From: CAIYEO01 sp037139575
GTDB lineage: Bacteria > Patescibacteriota > Saccharimonadia > Saccharimonadales > UBA4665
NCBI GenBank assembly: GCA_037139575.1
Contig: JBAXGD010000006.1
Location: 1-28,074 of the forward strand
Direction: 5' to 3'
DNA length: 28,074 nt
The number at the start of each line of letters is the position of its first letter. Position 1 is the stretch's first letter. Shown one piece after another: positions 22,212 through 28,074 of this stretch. The notes under the pieces were generated by a model, which made no database searches, had not been told where the DNA came from, and saw only the letters and a program-made list of their open reading frames with translations. The translations under genes and the position numbers were made by a program.

Positions 22212-22370
22212 ATAATCAGTAACCCGACCAGTCCAGTGGTGGCTGGTACGGTTACGACTGGAAGTAGTGTGGTAATCGATGTCCAAAATGGTACGCACAT
22301 ATTTACAACTACTAATAAGTCAGCCTACTTTACTAGTTTTTCGGCCCTCCTCCAATGTCATCCGTCATAA
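22212..22370 (+). pseudogene. Relic coding fragment without a start
   Basis: Between a stop at 22209 and a stop at 22368 the frame reads NPTSPVVAGTVTTGSSVVID, then VQNGTHIFTTTNKSAYFT. The threonine-, valine- and glycine-rich pattern resembles a beta-sandwich surface protein. No ATG, GTG or TTG with a ribosome-binding site precedes it. It may be the remains of a secreted protein gene; the family is not recognised. Confidence 0.35.
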
Positions 22371-22453
22371 ACGAAAATAGTAATGGACCAGCGGCTCCTA
22401 AGCAGGCTTTGCAAGCTCAGGAATGAGGTTTAAGGGATTATTAGTAACTGCGG

Positions 22454-22459
22454 TATAAT
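22454..22459 (+). promoter_or_regulatory. Possible -10 box of the sigma-like gene
   Basis: TATAAT lies 64 nt before the ATG. No clear -35 lies at 16-18 nt upstream. Unlike most genes in this part of the window, this one would have a leader of about 55 nt with an AAAGGA Shine-Dalgarno. Confidence 0.4.
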
Positions 22460-22522
22460 CAATATTAGGATTAGGACTATTAATGCGGTGCATGAATAGG
22501 TAACATATTCCAAAGGACTATT

Positions 22523-23392
22523 ATGGAAAACGAAAGAAAAATAGAACCAGTAACTAGGGCTGAGCTTGAGGAAGTAGCTTCGAGTTACCCCGAAGAGCTA
22601 CAACCATTTATTCAGGAATATCTAACCGGACCAACTGATGAGGTGTTTGATGACTTGGCAGAGGATGATTCACAAGATCATGATCCACTAAAAGATTATG
22701 GAGACGATATAAGCGCAGAAAGTTTTATCGATCTAGATGCTGAAACTCCATCAAATTTACCAAGTTATCTTCCAAGACAGGTTCAAAATATAAGCAACTA
22801 CAGTAATGAATTCTTATCTCGTAATAATAGGATGCCTTCTATCGAAGAAATCTCCCATCAATTCGGTATTACCATACAAAAAGCCCAAGAACTTACAGAA
22901 GTCGGCCTAATACACCATGAGTCATATCTAGAAGACATAAATAAATTACTCCTGGATGAATCAACCGATGCCAATGAAGAGTTTGAGGATGTAGATGACG
23001 TAATATTAACACTAGATAACATGTTAGCAGATCCTCTCTATACTGATACACCGGAAAACATTACAGAACAAATAGACTTCAATACAAGAGCTCTTAAATT
23101 ATTAAAAGATTCAAGCCTTTCTGATCGTGAAAAAAATATAATAATTCATAGATATGGTCTGGGTAAAGTCGATGATGGTAAAACTAGAAGTGAAATTTCA
23201 GCTATGGGTCTTGGCATTGATGGTCAAAATATATCTAGTGACAGAATTGCACAAATTGAAGCTAATGGTTTAAGAAAATTAAGAGAGTCGCCCAATTTAC
23301 AAAAAAGTCATAAATTGATAGAGAACATGCCCGACACCGATAGACCAAGAAATATCCCCAGATTAATATCTGATGATATTAGAATTAAATAA
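22523..23392 (+). CDS. Sigma-70-like protein with regions 3 and 4 but no region 2
   Basis: The product has 289 residues. Residues 1-75 are acidic and unfamiliar. From about residue 80, LPSYLPRQVQNISNYSNEFL followed by RMPSIEEISHQFGITIQKAQ matches sigma region 3. From about residue 200, LSDREKNIIIHRYGLG and SSDRIAQIEANGLRKLRES match region 4, including the -35-binding helix-turn-helix. Region 2, which binds the core clamp and melts the -10, is not visible. It may be a sigma paralogue that has been repurposed, an appropriator-like factor, or a decaying copy. An AAAGGA Shine-Dalgarno is present. Confidence 0.75.
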   Translation: MENERKIEPVTRAELEEVASSYPEELQPFIQEYLTGPTDEVFDDLAEDDSQDHDPLKDYGDDISAESFIDLDAETPSNLPSYLPRQVQNISNYSNEFLSRNNRMPSIEEISHQFGITIQKAQELTEVGLIHHESYLEDINKLLLDESTDANEEFEDVDDVILTLDNMLADPLYTDTPENITEQIDFNTRALKLLKDSSLSDREKNIIIHRYGLGKVDDGKTRSEISAMGLGIDGQNISSDRIAQIEANGLRKLRESPNLQKSHKLIENMPDTDRPRNIPRLISDDIRIK

Positions 23393-23530
23393 ATACCTTA
23401 AATAATTTTAATTTATCAATTTGTAATCAACAATTTTATGCTCTATGTTGCCAAGGACCAATAAATCGTCCTTAGTTCTGAGCGCAAGATTCAATCATAT
23501 TTAATTCTTCATTCACTGATCTTGTATCGG
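23393..23530. other. Intergenic stretch between the sigma-like gene and the repeat relic
   Basis: AT-rich, with one short stem AAGGAC-CAATAAATC-GTCCTT without a U-run. No ORF of note was seen. Confidence 0.4.
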
Positions 23531-23574
23531 TATCAATTGGACCAGCTAGTACTATTACATATAAATGTTGATTG
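23531..23574 (+). repeat. 44-nt repeat, copy 2 (relic of a substrate-binding gene end)
   Basis: Matches 22115-22158 at 38 of 44 positions. Read in the matching frame it gives GINWTS and TAG, corresponding to SINFTY and TAG. The sequence just before it (CACTGATCTTGTATCGG) also weakly follows the gene. This suggests that a second copy of the substrate-binding gene once ended here. Confidence 0.6.
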
Positions 23575-23593
23575 TTAAGTTACATTAATATCA

Positions 23594-23622
23594 TTTACAA
23601 AAATGATTCCATCTGTTAAAAT
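23594..23622 (+). promoter_or_regulatory. Promoter of rpmG (near-leaderless)
   Basis: TTTACA (23594-23599), a 17-nt spacer and an extended -10 TG-T-TAAAAT (23614-23622). The -10 ends 9 nt before the ATG, so the leader would be about 3 nt. The same TTTACA -35 is used before infA. Confidence 0.7.
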
Positions 23623-23631
23623 ACTTAGATT

Positions 23632-23838
23632 ATGGCTAAAAAAGGCGAAAAGCGAAAAATTATAGGAATGGTTAGCGAAGAGTCCAAAGAAAGGATTTAT
23701 TACACTACCAAAAATACAATGAACACTCCAGATAAATTGCAACTTCGAAAGTATAGTCCAAAACTTAGAAAACACGTATTGTTCGTTGAAACCAAAAAGA
23801 ACTTAGGTCGAAACGAAGTAAAACCTAAGAAGCGCTAG
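23632..23838 (+). CDS. rpmG: 50S ribosomal protein L33 (bL33), zinc-free
   Basis: The product has 68 residues. RIYYTTKNTMNTPDKLQLRK and YSPKLRKHVLF are the bL33 core. No cysteine is present, so this is the zinc-independent form. A basic tail (NLGRNEVKPKKR) makes it longer than the usual 50-55 residues. It stands alone, away from the r-protein cluster, with its own promoter and a terminator hairpin after it. Confidence 0.92.
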   Translation: MAKKGEKRKIIGMVSEESKERIYYTTKNTMNTPDKLQLRKYSPKLRKHVLFVETKKNLGRNEVKPKKR

Positions 23839-23861
23839 TAATTATCTATGTCAGTTAACAA

Positions 23862-23890
23862 AATAAGGCCAGCAATAAGCTGGTCTTATT
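23862..23890. terminator. Bidirectional hairpin between rpmG and the minus-strand small gene
   Basis: AATAAGGCCAGC (23862-23873) pairs with GCTGGTCTTATT (23879-23890), a 12-bp stem with one G-T pair and an AATAA loop. It lies between convergent genes. T-rich but not pure U-runs flank it on both strands. Confidence 0.65.
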
Positions 23891-23938
23891 AATTTGTATA
23901 TATTATAAATGATTAATAAAATTACTTAAATCAAAATA

Positions 23939-24103
23939 TTATTGTTTCGATTCCTGAAGTCTCTTTAGAGATTTTCGTCGTTTCCGATCGATAGATTGTG
24001 TATCATCCGGGAACAAAGCTGCATCATTGTGATATCGAACCCTTTTATGCCGCATTATTCTCGATTTAATTTTATTCGAAATATTTTTTTTGTTGTATTT
24101 CAT
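23939..24103 (-). CDS. Small basic hypothetical protein (54 residues)
   Basis: The reading frame on the minus strand starts MKYNKKNISNKIKSRIMRHK, continues RVRYHNDAALFPDDTQSIDR and ends KRRKSLKRLQESKQ. It is rich in Lys and Arg, which suggests nucleic-acid or ribosome binding, and I do not recognise the family. It is divergent from the DUF2256 gene with only 28 nt between the two ATGs. TATTAT boxes at 24108-24116 on the minus strand would again give a leaderless mRNA. The coding call rests on position and composition. Confidence 0.45.
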   Translation of the reverse strand: MKYNKKNISNKIKSRIMRHKRVRYHNDAALFPDDTQSIDRKRRKSLKRLQESKQ

Positions 24104-24119
24104 TAGAATAATAATAACT

Positions 24120-24125
24120 TATAAT
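24120..24125 (+). promoter_or_regulatory. -10 box of the DUF2256 gene (leaderless)
   Basis: TATAAT ends 6 nt before the ATG at 24132. The 28-nt divergent gap must hold -10 boxes for both directions, so each -35 would fall inside or beyond the opposite gene's start. Confidence 0.5.
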
Positions 24126-24131
24126 TAATCT

Positions 24132-24278
24132 ATGCGAAAAAAATCTCTAGAATCTAAAATTTGTCCAGTTTGCCTAAAGCCTTTTACCATCAGAAAGAAA
24201 TGGAGTGCTCGTAATCAGTGGGATCAGATTATATATTGTTCAGAAAAATGTAGAAAGCATAAAAATGAGAAAGTATAG
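24132..24278 (+). CDS. DUF2256 zinc-ribbon protein
   Basis: The product has 48 residues. KICPVCLKPFTIRKKW gives a CxxC, and QIIYCSEKCRKHK gives a second CxxxC, with tryptophans between, the pattern of DUF2256. Members are short, often near photolyase/cryptochrome genes, and of unknown function; no such neighbour is present here. It probably binds one zinc. It is striking beside the zinc-free ribosomal proteins. Confidence 0.8.
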   Translation: MRKKSLESKICPVCLKPFTIRKKWSARNQWDQIIYCSEKCRKHKNEKV

Positions 24279-24352
24279 AATGATAAATAAGCATTTGCTT
24301 TAAGTACTATTCTAATATATTATTATTTTGACATTTAGGGGCAGTAGTTAAG

Positions 24353-25279
24353 TTGAAAAAATTTACATTACAAATTATTTTCTCAGCCTCGGCTATTATT
24401 TTAGCTGCGACCGTTATTATAAATGGTTCCGTAAAAGCAACTAGCTCTCCTTCTAATTCTATTGGTAATATTACTTCAGGATATGGTAAACAAGAGATAT
24501 CTTTTAATGCTTGTTTGGGACTCTATGAAGCATATGGTGGGGTAGAAAGTGTCCAAATAGGTTTCACTAAAACTGTCGGTAATTTCACCGGCTACTATTA
24601 TGTTGCTTCTAATGGCGATAAAAATACTCAAAATAAAATTTTTTATGATAACAATTGGGATGCAAACAGAAATAGTAGCGACTATCCATCAACATTTAAG
24701 ATTAATATTCCAGATTTATACTTCACAAACTACAAAAACCACAATAACATTCCATATTTTTATGTTGGCCTAACATATAACCCAATCAATTTGAGTGAAT
24801 TGAAGCATGACGGAGTAGAATTAGATAAATATATTATTTCACATGGTGGACAAAAAATTAGTGCCTATAATCTCCCAATTTGTTCTGATTCTGCCGGTAA
24901 AGTTAAGCCCAAACCTAGTTATCCTCCGGTACTGGTTACATACCAAGATTCTACAGGGAATGAGGTAACATCAACCACTCCTGTGACGACAAAATCTAAT
25001 GATTTATATTCTAGTTCAACTATATTTAAAACTTCAAGCAAGCCATCGAAATACAAGACTTTGGATGATGATTTTCCGAAATTGAGCGTAAAGTACGACT
25101 CAGATTGCAGCGTTTCCGTCTCCATTACATCTACAAATGATACAATCACAAGAGCTACTTTGGGTGGTTACGGTAAGGCTGGCAGTACTGAAACGATAAC
25201 AGCTGTAGTCGCCGGTAAGGTGGCCCATTTAACAACAATTACTCCCTGCAAAAATCCTTTTATAAAAGATGTTAAATAA
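24353..25279 (+). CDS. Secreted protein of unknown function, partner of the lectin protein
   Basis: The product has 308 residues from a TTG start with AGGGG about 11 nt upstream; no ATG nearby keeps the signal peptide. Residues 1-29 (KKF, hydrophobic core, ending SVKA) look like a Sec signal cleaved after VKA. The mature part is rich in Tyr, Asn, Ser and Thr, with four cysteines (FNACLG, LPICSD, DSDCSV, TPCKNP), and has a proline-rich middle (KPKPSYPPVLVTY) followed by a possible beta domain. The stop overlaps the next start (TAATG), so the two are coupled. The family is unknown. Confidence 0.75.
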   Translation: MKKFTLQIIFSASAIILAATVIINGSVKATSSPSNSIGNITSGYGKQEISFNACLGLYEAYGGVESVQIGFTKTVGNFTGYYYVASNGDKNTQNKIFYDNNWDANRNSSDYPSTFKINIPDLYFTNYKNHNNIPYFYVGLTYNPINLSELKHDGVELDKYIISHGGQKISAYNLPICSDSAGKVKPKPSYPPVLVTYQDSTGNEVTSTTPVTTKSNDLYSSSTIFKTSSKPSKYKTLDDDFPKLSVKYDSDCSVSVSITSTNDTITRATLGGYGKAGSTETITAVVAGKVAHLTTITPCKNPFIKDVK

Positions 25280-27708
25280 TGAATCCAGATACTGAAAATA
25301 TCACTCCAAGCTTAGAGCCAGTTTCAAATCCTACTCCAATACCAGAGTCTAGAAAAAATTTGCTAATTAAAAAAATAAAAAATAATAAAAATCTTATAAT
25401 AAAAATTTTCTTATTTCTTTTAGCCGGTATTATACTAGGCTTAATCATACTTAGAATTAGTTTTCCTACTTCCCATGCGGGAAATTCCAATAGCTATATG
25501 GCCCATTATAAGGAAGCAAATACTATCAGTAATGAATACGCAGATGTTTATGCATGCAAAAAAGAAACCGTTTCTTCAGCCTTCGGAAATCTATATCCAG
25601 TAGTAGTCGCCGCCACAAGTAACTCTAAAACTCTCAATTACCTAAGCTATGCGTTATATAGAGGTGATAATACTAACAAGGATCCTGATGATGCCAAGAT
25701 GAGTTTTTTGGACAGTAGTGGAAAAACTCAAACTAATTATTTCACCCCACTACCATTAAGTTATCAGTCATTCAAAATCGGAGGTACTAAATATGTATCT
25801 TTTTATGCCTCAGCCAATTTAAATGATGAGTTTTATGTTAATGTTTCTGATTTTCCTATTAAGTCATTTGGCCTAGCTCCCTTCACAGGTCAACAAGGTG
25901 GCGCTGAGATGACTACCCAAAATGATGTTGCCTATAAGGATGGCCTCATAAACCCCAGTGAATTGCCAAGCTGTAATGATAGCGATCTCCCGATTAAATC
26001 TGTTGCAGATAAGACACCAGTTTTTACAGGCTATTCAAATCCAAAATATAGTATAAAAAATGAACAATTGTCTTTCAATCAAACTATTGCTTCGAATGGT
26101 ACTTTTAGACTAGTGATGCAGCCTGATGGCAATCTTGTTGAATATAACATTTTTACACCAATTTGGAGCACAGGAAGTAGTGGACTATATGGCTCTTATG
26201 CCTCATTAGAGCCTAATGGTAATTTTGTTCTTTATAGCTTCAATGGCTTTAAACTCTGGGAAACAAAGACATCAGGAAACCCTGATGATTATCTTGCAAT
26301 AACAAAAGAAGGTTATGTAAACATAGAAACTAAAGTAAGTGGCGGTATTAACGTATTATTTACCACTGAGCCGAAAAACCTCCAAGACGGAATTGCAGCT
26401 CCAACAAATCCGAGCAAGAATAGAGTTTGGGTTAGTGGTGATAAAATACTTAAAAATGGTACTTTTAGACTAGTGATGCAGTCTGATGGCAATTTAGTTG
26501 TATTAAACGGCTCAACTCCAGTATGGAGTACTCAAACCGGAGGGAATCCTGAAGCATATGCTTCAATGAATAGCGACGGTAATTTCTTTATCTATAATAA
26601 AGACTCAACTAAATTACTCTGGTCAACTGCGACTTCAGGACATCCTAATGATTATTTGTATCTACTATCAAACGGAACCATTGTAATAAAGGCTAGCGAT
26701 TCACTAACTTCACAACAGCTTTATTCAACAGCCTCAGTCCCAAGCGCCTACAAAATAGGATACGATGTACAATTTTCGCCGAATCAAACTATATTGAGTA
26801 ATGGTAACTTTAGACTGTTGATGCAAAATGACGGTAATTTAGTTGAATTAAACGGTTCGATTCCTGTGTGGAGTACTAATACTTCTGGGAATGATGGAGC
26901 ATACGCAGATCTACAGACTGATGGAAATCTCGTTGTAAAAAATTCTGCTGGCACCCCAATTTGGTCAACCACTACAAGTAATCAAGGCGTGGTTTTGTTG
27001 AATATGGATAACCAGGGAAGAATTCAGATGTTTAATAGCGGTAGTTATCAGATATGGCCCTATGTCCCGCCTGTAATTGTTACTACCTACATACCAGCAC
27101 CGCCTAGTTCCAATCCGCCAACCTTTTATTGTCTTCAAACTCAAACAGTGGCACAGTGCATGAAAGCTGTTCGTAATCGGCCCTTTAAAGAATGGTGGAC
27201 TTCCATCACTAACGATAATTTAGGCATTCCCAAAAACAGCAGTACCAAAACCACTGTAACTGGTGGGGGATACAACAGCTCTGTACAAAATACGATTCAA
27301 AATTTATCTGATAGTTCTTCTGCTATGTTGGCAGTTGTTTCGCCGACAGCAACAGTTATTAGTGGTGTAAGAGATTTGGCCAGTATTCCTCGGGGCATAT
27401 TAACAAATGGTACCGAATATGTCGCATCATATATAGGTGGAAGATATGCGGAAGATGTTGCAACTGGTGCATCTCTTGGTGGCTTAGCCCTTGATACGGT
27501 AGCTTGCGCCGGAGGAATTGGTGCTATAGCTGCAACTGATGGTGCTGCAGGTATTGCTCTTGGAGCTGAGACAATTGGAAGTTGCTTATCATCTGTTCTA
27601 GGGGTTTGTTCATATGCTGCTGATGCCTATGATGCTGTCGCTAGCTTCTTTAGTATTGAATATCCAATTCAAACATTAAGAACTGAGCCACAGGTTGCCT
27701 CTCTTTAG
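25279..27708 (+). CDS. Membrane-anchored surface protein with three bulb-type (B-type) mannose-lectin repeats
   Basis: The product has 809 residues. A Pro- and Ser-rich cytoplasmic N-terminus and KKIKNNK are followed by a membrane helix at about 39-58. Residues 70-250 are an unfamiliar outer domain. Three B-lectin units follow, with the QxDxNxVxY sugar site as MQPDGNLVEY (280), MQSDGNLVVL (400) and MQNDGNLVEL (515); each continues PIWST or PVWST. After a proline-rich linker (PPVIVTTY-PAPPSSNPP) comes a C-terminal domain with WW, several cysteines and glycine- and alanine-rich hydrophobic helices (ASLGGLALDTVACAGGIGAI). It probably binds mannose-type glycans on a host or neighbour cell. Confidence 0.85.
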   Translation: MNPDTENITPSLEPVSNPTPIPESRKNLLIKKIKNNKNLIIKIFLFLLAGIILGLIILRISFPTSHAGNSNSYMAHYKEANTISNEYADVYACKKETVSSAFGNLYPVVVAATSNSKTLNYLSYALYRGDNTNKDPDDAKMSFLDSSGKTQTNYFTPLPLSYQSFKIGGTKYVSFYASANLNDEFYVNVSDFPIKSFGLAPFTGQQGGAEMTTQNDVAYKDGLINPSELPSCNDSDLPIKSVADKTPVFTGYSNPKYSIKNEQLSFNQTIASNGTFRLVMQPDGNLVEYNIFTPIWSTGSSGLYGSYASLEPNGNFVLYSFNGFKLWETKTSGNPDDYLAITKEGYVNIETKVSGGINVLFTTEPKNLQDGIAAPTNPSKNRVWVSGDKILKNGTFRLVMQSDGNLVVLNGSTPVWSTQTGGNPEAYASMNSDGNFFIYNKDSTKLLWSTATSGHPNDYLYLLSNGTIVIKASDSLTSQQLYSTASVPSAYKIGYDVQFSPNQTILSNGNFRLLMQNDGNLVELNGSIPVWSTNTSGNDGAYADLQTDGNLVVKNSAGTPIWSTTTSNQGVVLLNMDNQGRIQMFNSGSYQIWPYVPPVIVTTYIPAPPSSNPPTFYCLQTQTVAQCMKAVRNRPFKEWWTSITNDNLGIPKNSSTKTTVTGGGYNSSVQNTIQNLSDSSSAMLAVVSPTATVISGVRDLASIPRGILTNGTEYVASYIGGRYAEDVATGASLGGLALDTVACAGGIGAIAATDGAAGIALGAETIGSCLSSVLGVCSYAADAYDAVASFFSIEYPIQTLRTEPQVASL
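26095..26132 (+). repeat. Lectin repeat DNA, copy 1
   Basis: AATGGTACTTTTAGACTAGT continuing GATGCAG-CTGATGGCAAT is identical to 26455-26492 except for one base (38 nt, offset exactly 360 nt). Such identity at DNA level means a recent duplication or gene conversion between lectin units 1 and 2. Confidence 0.85.
26455..26492 (+). repeat. Lectin repeat DNA, copy 2
   Basis: Second copy of the 38-nt match. The offset of 360 nt equals 120 codons, one lectin unit. Unit 3 (around 26806-26840) is related but more diverged. Confidence 0.85.
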
Positions 27709-27770
27709 TCTTGTTTTAGAAATCTAACATGCACGACAATCAACTTTCCTAACTTCTTATCTTTTTAGTT

Positions 27771-27779
27771 TGTTATAAT
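27771..27779 (+). promoter_or_regulatory. Extended -10 promoter of the FBP-like gene (leaderless)
   Basis: TG-T-TATAAT (27771-27779) is a perfect extended -10 ending 6 nt before the ATG at 27786. This is the clearest leaderless configuration in the window. No -35 match is evident. Confidence 0.7.
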
Positions 27780-27785
27780 TATTCT

Positions 27786-28074
27786 ATGAAAAAGATAACA
27801 ATTGATGAATTGACCGAAAGGCTAAAGGCTGGAAAAATTAAACTGCGTTTACGTAGCAGACTTCGATTTAATCCTGATGGTATAAAAAATTGGGAAGATA
27901 TGGAATTTATTTCCGTATTTGACCAGAATCATAGAGAAGGCGTCATTCTAATAGAAAATTTTGATCATTCATATGTAATACCTTTCAGCTTAACAACTGG
28001 ACTCACTAATAAGAGTACGGGTAGATCAAACGCTATTACTTGTGATTTTTGTGCTACATGGCAGATTGGCAAAA
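27786..28074 (+). CDS. FBP/FusB-like zinc-finger protein, N-terminal part (cut by window end)
   Basis: Ninety-six residues are visible. The N-terminal part is helical and basic (LTERLKAGKIKLRLRSRLRF), and near the end NAITCDFCATWQIGK gives the first CxxC of a treble-clef zinc finger. This fits the C-terminal domain of the FBP (fibronectin-binding / EF-G-binding, FusB-type) family. FusB-type proteins act on EF-G on the ribosome. The second zinc pair lies beyond the window, so the assignment is tentative. Confidence 0.55.
   Translation, partial: MKKITIDELTERLKAGKIKLRLRSRLRFNPDGIKNWEDMEFISVFDQNHREGVILIENFDHSYVIPFSLTTGLTNKSTGRSNAITCDFCATWQIGK

Overview
The window looks like a chromosome segment of a Candidate Phyla Radiation (Patescibacteria) bacterium, most likely Saccharibacteria (TM7). 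The evidence is as follows. The ribosomal-protein superoperon is AT-rich and very compact. rpmD (uL30) is missing between rpsE and rplO. adk and map are missing between secY and infA. L36, L33 and S14 all lack zinc-binding cysteines. Several genes appear to be leaderless or nearly so. TGA is used as a stop (18710-19540 and rpsQ), so the genetic code is the standard one and not the Gly-TGA code of Gracilibacteria/Absconditabacteria. The taxon is an inference from these traits; no 16S gene is present.

Layout. Positions 1-14874 hold the fused str/S10/spc/alpha cluster, all on the plus strand: the 3' end of tuf, rpsJ, a structured 193-nt leader, rplC-D-W-B, rpsS, rplV, rpsC, rplP, rpmC, rpsQ, rplN, rplX, rplE, rpsN, rpsH, rplF, rplR, rpsE, rplO, secY, infA (own promoter), rpmJ, rpsM, rpsK, rpsD, rpoA, rplQ, rplM, rpsI. 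Many junctions are TAATG or ATGA overlaps, which suggests tight translational coupling. Positions 14926-17316 carry an RluD-type pseudouridine synthase, a DNA polymerase III delta'-like ATPase and a membrane-anchored TPR protein. Two tRNA genes, Thr(TGT) and Tyr(GTA), follow with a UUCG-loop terminator.

Positions 17517-20781 look like an accessory island with visibly higher GC. Next to tRNA-Tyr lies a truncated large serine recombinase (minus strand) fused to a small gene. Then come, divergently, a TrpR/YerC-like repressor, a DapF-fold racemase most like the staphylopine histidine racemase CntK, and a VanX-like D-Ala-D-Ala dipeptidase. The island ends in about 530 nt of non-coding DNA rich in hairpins. 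One copy of a repeated motif there carries the same 11-nt CCCTGCACCAT as the tRNA-Tyr 3' end. tRNA-Thr(GGT) closes the island.

Positions 20937-28074 are a second variable region: an anchored orphan amino-acid-type substrate-binding protein; relic sequences; a sigma-70-like protein that keeps regions 3 and 4 but not region 2; rpmG (L33); a divergent pair of tiny genes, one of them a DUF2256 zinc-ribbon protein; a two-gene surface module (a secreted protein plus an 809-residue membrane-anchored protein with three bulb-type lectin repeats); and the start of an FBP/FusB-like zinc-finger gene cut by the window edge.

The strongest candidates for undescribed biology are the TrpR-like/CntK-like/VanX-like D-amino-acid operon inside a tRNA-bounded island, the lectin module (possible host attachment), the sigma-like protein without region 2, and the rplC leader with mutually exclusive stems.
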